This document shows positions 50,832-62,174 of a DNA stretch of 64,000 nucleotides, one piece after another. The notes beneath the pieces are model-generated. The model was not told the DNA's origin. It saw only the letters and a list, made by a program, of their open reading frames with translations, and searched no databases. How positions within the stretch are numbered: the stretch's first letter is position 1; the number at the start of each line of letters is the position of its first letter. The DNA is from Paraphysomonas bandaiensis (lineage: Eukaryota; Chrysophyceae): NCBI GenBank assembly GCA_965644295.1, contig CBFFRP010000457.1:124001-188000 (forward strand). The letters run 5' to 3'. Both the position numbers and the translations under genes were made by a program.

Positions 50832-53117
50832 ATTCTAATCAGGAGCATCTCTATTTCCTTTAATAGCGAGTAACAAGCTAAATTTCTATACATTCTAAAT
50901 ATTATAAACATTAGGCTTTTAGCATCATGAAGATATGATATGATACGTAAAAACTCTATTATCCTACGAGAACTGCTTGTGTGTTGCCGCAAACACCAAG
51001 GTACGAATTCTCTCTATATTATTCATAGGAGTGTGTGTAGGGGACGTTTTACACGTATAGCATGACAAGTGAAAGCAGTGATCTACAGCCACACTGAAAC
51101 TCTTGAGGCTACACATACATATTTACGGCAGGCACCAGAGGGGAAGCAGCAAATACCCTTTTGAGTACGTTCTTTACAGTCAAGTAATGAGTGTCTTATT
51201 ATTAGCAACAACAGCAACTGCTTAACTATTATGCTTAGCTATGATATTATCCTACTATTTAACGTCACCGCAAGCACCAAGAGGTGCAACCGCTTTCGCT
51301 TCATCACTCAGAGCGAACGCAGTGATCAAGCAGAATATATAGTAAATTTGATATACTACATGACATACATCTCTTGTAGCACCTATTGCTAAAATATAGC
51401 ATGCATGGAAATGAGAGTGTAATGACGGACATAGAAAAAATACTCACACACATACAGATGGATGTATATGAATGTACCACTTTGACATATTTAATTCTTT
51501 CTATCTGTTGCTCGAGAATAATTAGTACCAACTAACGCAGCTTATAATGTTCATATATGCGTATAGGATGTGGTGTGTATGCTATAATGATGATTGTAAG
51601 TGCATAATATATATATTTTATATAAGTAAAACATACATAATATAGCTAATATAGCAGTCAGTAATTATATGATGTGAGTAATGTTGTGATGAGCATGATG
51701 ATGATAATAGTATAACATCATAATAAATATATATATATATAAAGTAGTGATGATGTTGTGTAAAATACATGTACGAGTATGTAAGTAGTAAAATGATGAT
51801 ATATATTATTGCAGTGTCCCTTGTACCACACAAGCATTTGGCTACGGGTGGGCAGAACATTCTCGGGTTACTATATATAAGTAGCTCACTTTAATTTCCG
51901 GAGAAATACCTCAGGTACTTATAATTGCATTCCTTGGGATGTACTGGTGCTTAATATTATATTATATATTATGCTAGATATAGAACAAAGCTCTATATCG
52001 AAGCACAATCTAATGTTGTTGAGAGGCACTTTAGTCGTACAAAGTTGATTATGACACCTGAGCGTAGAGACATGAACCATATTGTCTAGAATCATTGCTA
52101 TTCCTACGAGCCAAAATTACATGTTGTGTGTTGTGGGATGCTGATACTCTCCATGAAGCCCTGCAAGAAGACCTATGTGCCGGTGGAGAGCGAGTAGTAG
52201 TTACGCTTCGTAGTCTGTTATTTAACTAAATTAGTAATTAAGGGACCAGCACACTATCTATTAGGAGGGGTATTCTCTACTTAGTAGGTATTAATGGCCA
52301 TTATAATTGCCGGGAACTGGACTACCATTAACAGGCCATTTATGGTTACCAGGCCCTGGTTTACAGATGGCACAACTATGAATTGAAGGGAAATAGAAGA
52401 ATTGAAAGAAGTAAGTTTTTTGTCATTGCCGTTTTTTTGTTTCAGCTTTTAAGTAAGCCTATACACTATATTGACTTTAGGTCATTTTTAAAATTAAGAT
52501 CATTGAGAGATGTTTATTATTGTAATCCAGCTAGATAGACTATTTTATTAAATTGCATCCACAATTGTGAGTTGTCATGAAAAACATGTCGACAACATGA
52601 TAATTTAGTTTTCGTTCATGTCTACCACTGCTCAACTTCCGTATCGTGAATCGTCATGATACAATATATAGTATCTTTGACTACGTATTACTGTTTTTCA
52701 CATACACAGCGATATTAAAGATTTTAGTGGTTCGACAGAGCTCGAGACTTTGTTGCCATACTTGCATGATATCTGTCAATCGAATATCAACCATGTTCGT
52801 ATAAAATACAGGAGTATATTACTTAGCAAAACATATGAAGTTGGAAACTTCGTAATCAAATATAATTATACAATAACAGCATTTCAGGTTCGTGGGACAA
52901 GAGTCACCACATCCTATAATAAAACAGCTTATAATATTGCTCAGTATACAGGGCTGACATCATTATAAGCCTACTGCATGGGGCAAGATTCTCGTAATAA
53001 ACTTCATATAAAATCTGACCAGCTGTATCTAATGATGTCGTAGCACAACACCGTGCTTACTCAGAAATAGTACTGTACATTCATAACCAATAAAACAATC
53101 CTAGAATTCCTACCCGT
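50832..53117. other. Intergenic, transposon fragments
   Basis: About 51187-51345 and 51820-51917 are minus-strand pieces of the GACTTTC family separated by AT-rich DNA (51346-51820). Around 52283-52350 is an inverted copy of the short repeat at 3980-4030. Positions about 52712-52968 hold an open stretch described separately. The rest shows nothing recognisable. Confidence 0.5.
52712..52968 (+). CDS. Possible orphan 3' exon
   Basis: After an acceptor-like CACATACACAG, an open frame reads DIKDFSGSTELETLLPYLHD and continues to a TAA at 52966-52968, about 85 codons, with protein-like composition (SKTYEVGNFVIKYNYTITAF). No upstream exon or start codon could be joined to it, and no family is recognised. 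It could equally be a fragment of a transposon gene or chance. Confidence 0.25.
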
Positions 53118-54518
53118 TTATATAATTCCACTATCAGCCACCTTACAGTTTCCAAATATTCTAGACAAGAAAGTCTGTGGCCGAGATTGCCGTGGCACCT
53201 CCATAAGATATTCACCATCCTTAGTGACAGCATGTCGCATTGATGGCCGTTTCTCGTCATTCGAAATGACAGTAACTGTGACCCCAGTTTCCACAACTTC
53301 TGCGCTTTCAATCGCCTGAGGAGCTTCTGAAATAGGAATACCTTCATCGACAGGAACAATACGACTACTTCGTTTCGATTTCTCAGTACTGGAAGACAGT
53401 GAATCAGCAGCAAGCGACACCGATGTGCATATCGTATGGTTTGTCGTCATAGATGAAGCATCGACGTCGTTCGCCTCCACTGTGTCTTTCTGTCCCTTAC
53501 ATACACTCTTTATTCGACTTTGCCGTCTTGCTTTTGGATTATTTAATGGCACTCGCCGCACAAGAGCTGTAGTCTCTTTGACGTTGTGGATGACCTCCTT
53601 GGTAATCAAGTCCTGGATTGTAAAATGGGCCTTGGCATAAATGCTGGGAGAAACCCACAACTCTGTGTTCAACGCTTCTAGCAATGCCCACTCAAGAGCA
53701 TTCACGCGATCAATATGCAGGCCAGGAAACACTTGACAATAGTCACCGTTGATCATTGCGAAATCATCCCAAACTTTACTAGCCATCATCATGCCAGATA
53801 GAACTACCCCTTTCCAATTTGTGTCGGTTAAAGTGAAAGTTCCATTGGAGAATTTAATCATTCGCTCAATGTAGACAAGAGTGACTACCATACATTCATA
53901 CTCCATCTGAGTCTCAAAACATATTTTGTGAATAAAATTCGTGATCGCATCAATAGACGGCGCATTCGTTCCCTATAAGATATATTGTTACGACATATTT
54001 GACGATGTAGACAGCGGGAATACAATGAATACAAAACTTACACTTGATAGAACATTCAACATTGAAAATCTTCTGATCGATCCTCCGGATGAAGCTCGCT
54101 TTCTTGATTGCTCAAAGGTTGAATATCGATCATCAGCAGCCCTCTCCGCATCAATTTTAGAACCAGAAAGAATTTTATTTCTTAGTAAGACACCCAAACA
54201 CTTCGAAACAGTATACGGCGACACGACAACAGAGTCTAAACTCTTTGTTGTATCAGATGATATGTTCTCCGACCCCTCATCCCACTTCATCCACTCGTGT
54301 CGACACAGTTTGCTGCTGCTCTCTTTCATTGAGTTAACAGCTGTTGCATGAACCACTGTGGTGTTACTGCGACCTCTCTCCACACTCACTGCAGTGGTTT
54401 CAACATGAGAGTCGTTCTCAGGAACATAATTCATGGAACTAGAGCGGAAACGAGGGTCCTTATAAGCGGACTCCTCATGTGTAAAGTATTCAAAGTCTTC
54501 ATTAGTATCTATAGCCAT
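53118..54518 (-). CDS. CCNY: Cyclin Y family protein, 2 exons
   Basis: Exon 1 54042-54518, 69-nt GT-AG intron, exon 2 53118-53972; 1332 nt, 443 residues. The cyclin box spans about residues 140-270: APSIDAITNFIHKICFETQM, then YECMVVTLVYIERMIK, NWKGVVLSGMMMASKVWDDF, NGDYCQVFPG and VNALEWALLEALNTELWVSP with IYAKAHF. These blocks follow Cyclin Y (ECAIVTLVYLERL, ASKVWDD) closely. Family knowledge: membrane-associated Cyclin Y activates CDK14/CDK16-type kinases; the N-terminal myristoylation glycine of animal Cyclin Y is absent here (MAIDTNED). The N-terminal 150 and C-terminal 170 residues are Ser-rich and disordered, with possible phosphorylation sites. It is head to head with the gene at 55211. 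Confidence 0.9.
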
Positions 54519-55210
54519 CCTTGACCTTTAATAGGAGTGATGACTAGAGTAGAAGTGATGTGATAGGTAGAACAGCTGTGTATATATAGAGAGAGAGGCA
54601 CGATATCATACATACATGTATATACACACCCCAGTGCACAGCAGCGTATCGTTCGAGAGGGAGGAAGCATCCATAGGGTTCATATGGGGGGATCTCCACC
54701 AACCATTCAATCGCTAACAGCACAGTCCGACAGATTCTATCCAATCATTTATCTATACTTAGTTTTCATTTGTTTATATCTTTTAGAGCAGTTATTGTAT
54801 ATACTTCATCTGTACTACATCAAGAATACACCGTATTACATTAAGAATATTCTGGAGGTCCCCGACACCCACACCACCCTCAGGCCCTTCGTACGTACGT
54901 TCCCATGTCTAAGGTACGTGATACGGTGCATTCAGTATCAGTCCATCCTCCCTCCTACCTCAAGTCGAATGTGAAGTATGACGTGTGTGTATCCTGCTGC
55001 CTGTAATCTCATACTATACATACACAGTACAGACCCGCCCCATACCATACTATGGTCTTCATACTGCCCTGAAGTCTTAACTTCCTCCTATATATGCTTC
55101 TGTCTCTATATATACACGTATAGATGAGTGGATCACATGAACAGCCTCATATCACACACATACACACATACACACATATAACACCACAACACTCTCTCTA
55201 ATCTCTCCCT
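54519..55210. promoter_or_regulatory. Shared 692-bp region between Cyclin Y and the disordered-protein gene
   Basis: Head-to-head spacer with ATATATAG/ACATACATG simple sequence near both genes (54580-54630 and 55085-55190). No long TATG array. No coding evidence in the short frames it contains. Confidence 0.4.
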
Positions 55211-56916
55211 ATGAACCAACAGCATCCCAATCAAGAGGACTCGACCTTCACAAGCATCGTCTCGTCTTTATTGTCCATTAAACGCAATAAGCCTCATGAA
55301 ACCCTGCATACATATGCGAGTGACTATCACTCGAGTATTCTAAAGGAGGCGGAGTCGCTACGAGCCCTCCCTCATCCTCAAGTGGTGATCTCCGCGTCTT
55401 CTCCTCCTCCGAACTATCGTTCCAATCATAAAGCAGTGCATGACGAGAACTCATCAAGAAGAAGGAGTGCCTCTCACTCGACAGAGAATGATGTGTCATC
55501 TACAGACAATGAAAGACATTTAAAGAGGAGTTCATGTTCGTATACACACACCAGCCCGGCCTCAGACATGATGAGGAGTGCGGAGGCTTTGGGCCCAACT
55601 GTGAATAACCCTAATCGAAAAAGACAAGCTATGTCTGACATGTATAAGACACACATGTGCTCTACAGATTTAACGAACAATATCCCACAACCGAACTGTC
55701 AGATCCCTCTAGTTTCCTCCTCGTCGTCCACGGATGCAGATTTGGTGTCCTCGTCGACAGATGCTCAAGCCAGCGAACCCCGGCCGTCATCACCAGTAGG
55801 ATCTGTAGGCATTGAAAGTCCCCGTGTCAGTAATCAACACACTCATTCTGGTTATTGGTGTGAAGTATATGGCTTCGATGCCTCAGATGTGAAAATTCAA
55901 TATTCTGATGGGACTGCTGACAATATTGGCCGAGGACTCAAATGCCCCGCTTCTGCAGCGGGTACTCAGTCGCGAAAGTGTTCGAAACTGGCTCGTAAAA
56001 CGAGAACGGGTTTCCGAAATATGGGATCCATTCCCGTCCCTCTAAAAGCCGAGGACATTAAAGAGGAGGTAGCAGCGTCGGAATCGTCTATCACGAATTC
56101 ATTTATTTCACAACTGCAACAGCAAGGAGTGGGACAAACTTTGTCCCGTGATAAGGTTGATATCTGTAAATTGTCAGAGGTAGCGCAGATGTCGGGAACT
56201 GACAACTCAGGGGGATACTGGCAGTGGATACCCGCGTCATCACCGACTTCTCAGAGCCTTCCGGATGGAAAACACGTCCCTGATACGGCCGGGGAGGTAG
56301 AGCGCACTCATCAGACGAAAGTTGCAATGGAACCGTGTCGAAACATGGGCTCTGGGAATTTTTGTAATGTTCCTCCCCCTATCTCTGTACTAGCGTTATA
56401 TTCCGCTTCCAGTGGTATAGATAGAGTCGCCCATGACCGAAACGGTGTTGTGGAGATAACAGATGGCTATAAACTTAGCCCACTTGCATGGAAAACTATT
56501 GACGCTGCAACCACTGTTTCAGGGACGCGATCATCCATTTGGAACGAGGTAATTGTTCATCTGAAAGCTATCATGATCTTGTATAAACCTATATCCACGT
56601 AAGTGTAAAATTGATAATATTAATGTGTAGAGCAAACAAATCGTGTGAGTGATGTACCAGATGTGGATAAGTCAGGATATAACGAAAGAATACGAAATGT
56701 GTTTGTTAAAAACACTCCCTGAAGAGCACGTGCTTCTCCCGCCCGGCTATGTCTATGCAGAATATACGTGTCACTGTTTCTGAAGTTTAATTTCGGTGGT
56801 ATCACCTCTATATTACCAAGCTAAAGATGTTTTTTTATAAATGATTACAGTATCCCTGGCCTCGTCCACCTGAAGCTGTGGTTTCGAACGAATTTATGTC
56901 ATGCTATGTGTACTAA
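55211..56916 (+). CDS. Uncharacterised disordered protein, probably 2 exons
   Basis: Exon 1 55211-56548, intron GTAATT...ATTACAG (302 nt), exon 2 56851-56916; 467 residues, ending NEYPWPRPPEAVVSNEFMSC plus YVY. Without splicing the frame stops at 56602 (463 residues); the spliced form is preferred because the junction keeps phase and gives a compositionally sensible end. The protein is Ser/Thr/Pro/Asn-rich and mostly disordered. Two similar short segments occur, HSGYWCEVYGFDASD (about residue 215) and NSGGYWQWIPASSP (about 335), each centred on G-Y-W. Basic patches (SSRRRSASHS, KLARKTRTGF) suggest a nuclear protein. The family is not recognised. Confidence 0.6.
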
Positions 56917-57357
56917 TCTATGCAGACTCTAGGTTGTGTCAGTCTCCATGGAATTGTACAACCCGACATGTTATGTGCAACTGAAATTGCAAAGAAAACA
57001 TTTAACGTGGCCAATATGCCACACATGGACTATAAGTATGAAATAGATTTGTATGTATTTTGAATAATTAATAAACTATGTTTTGTTATCATATTTTATC
57101 ACATGGCACACGTTGTTGTCGTAGCAATCGTTGTATTTCAATATATACTAGTACGATTATGTCAGTATTCAACAAAATGTCTTGTACATAGTCATGCGGA
57201 GAATAACTGTTGATTGATATCGTTATTGTTACTTTTGTTTTTTCCTAGGTAGGCTTAGGAAAGAGAGTAAAACTATGATGATAGGAGGAGGAAGTAGTCC
57301 TTGCAAAACAAATTCGTATCACTAGCTTTTGTATTTTCAGTTCCTTCGTATATGTGT
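56917..57357. other. 3' flank of 55211 gene and decayed copia downstream sequence
   Basis: AT-rich, with no gene. On the minus strand it follows the copia gag frame but lacks recognisable protease, integrase or RT sequence. Confidence 0.4.
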
Positions 57358-58349
57358 TCATTTCCTTCTCCTATTTTTATAGTTGATTGTTTTTTGAACT
57401 CTGCATTCATGAGCTCGATGTCCAGATACGCCACACACAAAACATCCATCATCATCAGCGCCATTTTTTGACTTACTTCTTTTGGATTCTGCTTGTTCTC
57501 TTCGATGCTTGTTTTTACCATTGCGCTTCATTTGGGAGATCTTCAGATCCTTCTTCTTCATCCAGCAGTTCTTCTGAGTGTGACCTCGTTTTCCACATTT
57601 AGAGTATGAGCATGTTATCTCTTGATCAGAAGAATTCCAATGTACTTCCGGTGCTGAAGACTCCTGTGGTAGACCCTTTGCCTGGTCGAAGCGCCTACAA
57701 ATGGTGATCATCTCATTAAATGAAATATCACCTTTCAGGTAGATGTTTGTGTACAGCTGCTCCAGATCCTTCCTCGTTTCCAGCGCAGTCTGCAGCTTCG
57801 TTTTTTTGGATACGTCAGTTGGCGGCTCACCAAGTTCCGTCATTTTTTGGACAATTCCGTTCAGTCGATCAATGGCTGTACACACCAGCTCCCCCTGTAG
57901 AATTCAAACTGTTTATTCAGTTCCACCAATTCGTACTGGGTTTCCCCACGAAATCTAATAACCAATTTATTTACCAATTCACTTGCTAATATCTCCTTAT
58001 CAGGATCATCAGGTGGAAGCATGTCCTTCTCTCGGAAGTATTGATCAACAATCTCAAGCGCCTCCGCAACAGGTTGAACAGCTTCGAAGATGGAACTGAT
58101 GCAGGTGTCTTTCCTCTCCAACCACTTGTCGAGGTCTTCCTTATACTTGTTTTTTACAGCTGTGGACGCATTGTCAGCAGGTCGATGCGGTCGCTCTTCC
58201 AATCCAAGATGGTTCCGACTCTTTCTCATGAGCCAAACTCTCAATCGCTTCGTCCAGTTCACAACACCGAACTGATCGAACTTCGGAAGGTGTCTCCATT
58301 CCGAACTACTTGCGGAACTACCGTCCGTTACCATATCAAGGTTTGACAT
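57358..58349 (-). pseudogene. Ty1/copia gag remnant with CCHC zinc knuckles, frameshifted
   Basis: The first frame (58349 to about 57890) reads MSNLDMVTDGSSASSS, FGVVNWTKRLRVWLMRKSRN, LERKDTCISSIFEAVQPVAE and LVIRFRGETQYELVELNKQF, a copia gag pattern (DUF4219/UBN2-like). The second, overlapping frame (57885-57358) continues MTELGEPPTDVSKKTKLQTA, then CSYSKCGKRGHTQKNC and the canonical knuckle CFVCGVSGHRAHEC (CX2CX4HX4C). One frameshift near 57860-57900 separates them. No pol is present downstream, so the element is truncated. Confidence 0.8.
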
Positions 58350-58652
58350 TATATGAGAAGTATTAACTTAACAACAGAAGGTAACTTATACTCAATGCTG
58401 AGAATTATAAATTATAATCAATATCTTTTATCATTCATCAATATCATGTTGTCTCTACTACCACTCATTTCTCGTACGACGATCTTACATCGTCACTACA
58501 ACTTGCATCGTCACTATATTCCGTTTTACCGCTATATGCTTATCGTCATTCATTCTCACAATACGATTAACAAGACTACAACTGTATACTACAGTAATTT
58601 AAATACCTTATAACTACAGCTTTCAATTGCTCTCATATAGCAGAACTCAACA
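58334..58652 (-). mobile_element. 5' LTR of the copia gag remnant
   Basis: On the minus strand it starts TGTTGAGTTCTGCTATATGA at 58652 and ends before TGGTAACGGACGG (58321-58333), a primer-binding site resembling the one at 24038. It shares several blocks (GCAATTGAAAGCTGTAGTTA, GAAATGAGTGGTAGTAGAGA) with the LTRs at 3695-3940, 23792-24037 and 25955-26233, so these elements belong to one superfamily and the gag here may be what their autonomous partner encoded. Confidence 0.7.
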
Positions 58653-59121
58653 CATGTGAATAGTGTTCGCTCCCAGTAGACCATAATACACAACGTCTGG
58701 GCCGAAATTTTATATGTCAACTCCTCCTTCCTTATGGCCACGAAAAATACCGTTGGAATATACGTATTTACCATATTTAGAGGCCGTTCATGATTTCTAT
58801 GTTAGATACACCGAGAGAAACAGTGCTTATGATCATACTGACTTTCTTTATATTCTCATTAGGGATGTAGAAGCTAAAATTTTAAATTACTATTGAAGAT
58901 AGTAATACCGACCCTGGTTGTTAGCTGTGAGTAATGCGAATGATGATTTTAAACAGCGGTGGTACATCGAAGATGATAGTCAAGCATCAAGCAGGCAATT
59001 TATTAGATCTATTCGATGCAGCGTTGCAAGTTACTGATTAGAGATACTATATATTGTACAATACATTGCAATAGTATTGTTGGACCGCTTTTAAAACCCC
59101 ACCCATGCTATAGATGGGACT

Positions 59122-60410
59122 CTATGTAGCAGGGATAGGGAACAATATATTGCAATACTATTGTTAGGTAGCGTTCCATCAATAGTATTGATGGATTTTT
59201 TAAACCGGCCCTACAATACTATTGCAATATATTGCAATATATTGTACAATATATTGCAATATATTAGTATGACTAATCAGTAAGTAAACACATCCGTAGT
59301 TTTCATTTTTAGTACTTGCCATATTTTATAAGGTCTAAGGTCACTTGATAATCAAACCCACTACTCTTAACTAATTAAAAGTTTCCTCATACTCATCCTC
59401 TGAGCCATCATCGGTGACATCATCATCACCATATTCATTCAATATTGATTGAAATATGCTTGCATCCGGCCACAACTGTCGGTTAGCTTTCAGAAACAAC
59501 AGCATATTAAGTGTAGTAGGATGCATACGTTTGCGCAACACTGATATAATCAGTTTTGCTGCGCTGAACAGGCGTTCACACGTATTGGAAGTACATACTA
59601 CATGACTCGTGCACCTGTACTTAGATATTTCAACTTTTCGCTTCTTAAGTTTTTGAGCTGATTGAAGAATTTTTTCCGCATAGCCAACTTTAGCTTCATC
59701 ATCCTCTGTATTGTTGCAATAATCACTGTCTGAACGGAGATATATTCTAACAGCATCTTTCTCAGATCTTGTCAAGTCCAATTCTTCGCCTGCTTGGAGT
59801 TTTGCAATTCCATTCTCGAAATTCGGATCATTAACAATGGGACTGTTTTTCTGTAAAGCAGATAGTGGATACTTTGGCCTAAAGTCCCTCAATAAGCCAT
59901 CAAATATGTTCCGGCATTCATAAAGATTCACTTGACTTGATCCTCCAGTTTGAAGCAATTTCGAGACGCTTTCAAACTTCCTCAGGTCGTCTACAAGGGC
60001 GATTATTTCGGTATTCTGTCATCATTCAGTTGTCTCTTCTTGTCACTATAGGATATATATACTATATTAAGAGAAGTACTGTACATACATGTGGAGAGGT
60101 GTAGAGTGCTGTTTGAGCTGGCGATACATAAAAAATAGAAAATAACATCAAAAATAGGCTTTTTTTCTTATTTTCCGGATATTTGTATACAGAGGCGTAT
60201 ATTTTGCACCATACAGTTGAGGATCTTCTCTTATATGACTATCATAATATTGATTGCAATATATTGCAATAGTATTGTGAGCTCTATTAACAGAAACACT
60301 ATTGATGGAATATTTGACCAGTCCACCAATCAATATATTTTACAATATATTGCAATATATTGTACAATATATTGCAATACAATATATTGTTCCCTATCCC
60401 TGCTATGTAG
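59122..60410 (-). mobile_element. hAT DNA transposon, minus orientation, 8-bp target duplication
   Basis: Element 59130-60402 (1273 bp) with ends CAGGGATAGGGAACAATATA and ATATTGTTCCCTATCCCTG. CTATGTAG flanks it at 59122-59129 and 60403-60410, a perfect 8-bp duplication. Subterminal regions are rich in ATTGCAATATATTG motifs, which could be transposase-binding sites. It encodes only the C-terminal part of the transposase, so it is non-autonomous but more complete than the 29041 copy. Confidence 0.93.
59371..59958 (-). pseudogene. hAT transposase C-terminal fragment (195 codons)
   Basis: Frame from 59958 to TAG at 59371 reads NLYECRNIFDGLLRDFRPKY, DLTRSEKDAVRIYLRSDSDY, then SNTCERLFSAAKLIISVLRK and PTTLNMLLFLKANRQLWPDA: the hATC dimerisation domain. 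A transposase of this superfamily is normally 600-800 residues with a BED finger and a DDE core; both are missing here. The Met at 59958 is internal, not a true start. Confidence 0.85.
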
Positions 60411-60447
60411 CAGTAGTATTGCAGTACATTGTTCGCTAGCCCTGGTC

Positions 60448-60727
60448 CCCACTAATTGAAAAATATGAAATATGGATATTTCAAATTTAGAAAGGGACTA
60501 AATTCGGCACGCCCTTAAACTTTATAAATTCTTTAGTTATGAAATGAAATACACAGTACAATCATACTGATTTGGCTGTCCATTATTCTACATGAATCCA
60601 TCTACTAACTGAACCGGTAGCTAATTATAGATATCACCACTCGTTCGCGGTATAACACCCAGAAAACAACAGGTGGCTATAGGTATGTGACAGCCGGAAG
60701 GTAAGCACCACAGGTAGTACATATATC
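60448..60727. other. 3' flank of the small coiled-coil gene
   Basis: AT-rich, no gene or element recognised. Confidence 0.4.
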
Positions 60728-61189
60728 TCATATTGTATACCTATGTACCACCCCATTTCCAATTAAAGCGAAGCATAGAGCAGCTATTACAACAACCAGG
60801 AGGAAGATAACACACCCGACTGCAATATATTTCAAGAAGTTATAATTACACTCCATTCTTTGTATATTTTCCAAAATATCATCTTGTCCTTGTTTTAGAT
60901 GAGGCAAATATTCATTTATCTGCTCAGACATGCGAGACTGAGAATCAAGCACTGTCGCTATATCTGATTCAGTTCTTTCAGTAATGACTTTTGTTGCATT
61001 GATCTCTGCTTTATTTTCTAACAGAAGTTTCTTTAATTCTTCATAATTAGCGTTAGATGTATTTTTCAGACCAATTATGAGTTCGGCCAGATAGTTTGTT
61101 TCAGAACTGTGACCCTTACGACCAACCACAGTGAAATCGGTATCACGTTTCGATGCACGAACATCATCAAGTGTTACGACACTGCTCAT
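60728..61189 (-). CDS. Small tail-anchored coiled-coil protein
   Basis: Intronless, 153 residues if started at the Met of MSSVVTLDDVRASKRD (61189); an in-frame Met seven codons earlier (61210) is possible. Residues about 45-110 form a probable coiled coil (NYEELKKLLLENKAEINATK, ESDIATVLDSQSRMSEQINE). A single hydrophobic segment, YIAVGCVIFLLVVVIAALCF, lies near the C-terminus with about 14 residues after it. The architecture resembles SNARE-like or tail-anchored trafficking proteins, but no SNARE zero-layer residue or other family mark is clear. It is flanked by hAT elements on one side and a MITE on the other, and codon use and length still suggest a real gene. Confidence 0.55.
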   Translation of the reverse strand: MSSVVTLDDVRASKRDTDFTVVGRKGHSSETNYLAELIIGLKNTSNANYEELKKLLLENKAEINATKVITERTESDIATVLDSQSRMSEQINEYLPHLKQGQDDILENIQRMECNYNFLKYIAVGCVIFLLVVVIAALCFALIGNGVVHRYTI

Positions 61190-61403
61190 TTCTCTTCGAC
61201 TGTATACCACTTCGACAATTGTTTCAACGCAACTAAGGGGGCGTAACTATGCAATCTTGACTGGTCTAAAGGTCGGGGCCTTTTATGGGGTGGGGTAAAA
61301 AAAACACCATATGCATTGCTCTTCTCGTCCACCATATACAGCAGTATACTGCGGACTACGCTTTTTCTCATCCCTCCCGAATTCCAAGAATAATATTTTC
61401 GTT

Positions 61404-61541
61404 TCAGCATTCTTTGTATATTTTTGTTCAAAGATGCCTCATATATTGAGACAACAATTATCTGAATTACAGCCGTAGTTGTATGTTAGTAATATAGATA
61501 AATTTTGCTTCAATATATTCCCGAAAAATAAGATGCATACA
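61404..61541 (-). mobile_element. 150-bp MITE (TATCGGCA family), copy D
   Basis: Reverse-complement copy: minus strand reads ATCTTATTTTTCGGGAATAT, then ACAACTACGGCTGTAATTCA and ends near GATGCTGAAACG. It lies just upstream of the small coiled-coil gene (215 bp from its start). Termini are eroded. Confidence 0.75.
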
Positions 61542-61666
61542 TACCTATAGCACATGTCAGCAGGACATATATTCACATACACATCCATTGATGGAACCCT
61601 ATCTATTAACCAATCCAACACACCAGCATCATGTTATCAGATTTATTTTGCGATGATGTTGAAGAT

Positions 61667-62174
61667 TGTCCCATTCCGAGAACGTACCCTAGTGAAGTGC
61701 TAGTGTTGACTAAGCTAAGTAATGTATAGATTATTAATAATAATCTCAGCGTATTCTTTGTATGTCGGCACCAAGAAAGCTCTAGCTAGATCTACACTAT
61801 ACTTGCATAGCCTATATGAGAATACGAGAAACCCCGCGCACTCTAGGGGAGGGAGGGGGGGTGGCCAATGTCACACTAGACCTATACTGAGTCATGCATG
61901 GTCAAGAGAATCCCCGCGTAATCATTGTTAGGTAATGATGGGAAGGTAGAAGGTACACATGGTCCTAATAGAATCTGCGCGAATTACATATATAAAAGTC
62001 ATGCATAGTTATGAGAAATCCTACGTATTCTCAGCAAAGGTTAACACAGGTGGGGGCGGCAACAGAATCTGTGCGTGATCTATGTGGTATGTGGTCAGCT
62101 ACGTTTGTACACGGGTTGATGGGTAGTGGTGTACAGCCAGCCTACACTGTGGCCACGCCTTCGGAATGGGGCAA
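61667..62174. mobile_element. MITE with GCCCCATTCCGAG terminal inverted repeats, copy 2
   Basis: Begins TTGTCCCATTCCGAGAACG and ends CCTTCGGAATGGGGCAA, giving inverted ends. The interior matches 20449-20890 over most of its length, with an extra segment of about 65 bp (around 61930-61990). Non-coding. Confidence 0.78.

Larger units (their letters stand above)
59055..60447 (+). mobile_element. Older hAT relative interrupted by a younger hAT copy
   Basis: Reading 59025-59129 and then 60411-60447 continuously gives TACTGATTAG, TACATTGCAATAGTATTG, a diverged GGACCGCTTTTAAAA, a hairpin and the terminus CATTGTTCGCTAGCCCTG. This is the same order as the right end of the hAT element at 29700-29802, but more diverged. 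It is therefore the right end of an older plus-strand hAT-related element, split by the 59130-60402 insertion. Its left end was not found. Confidence 0.65.
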
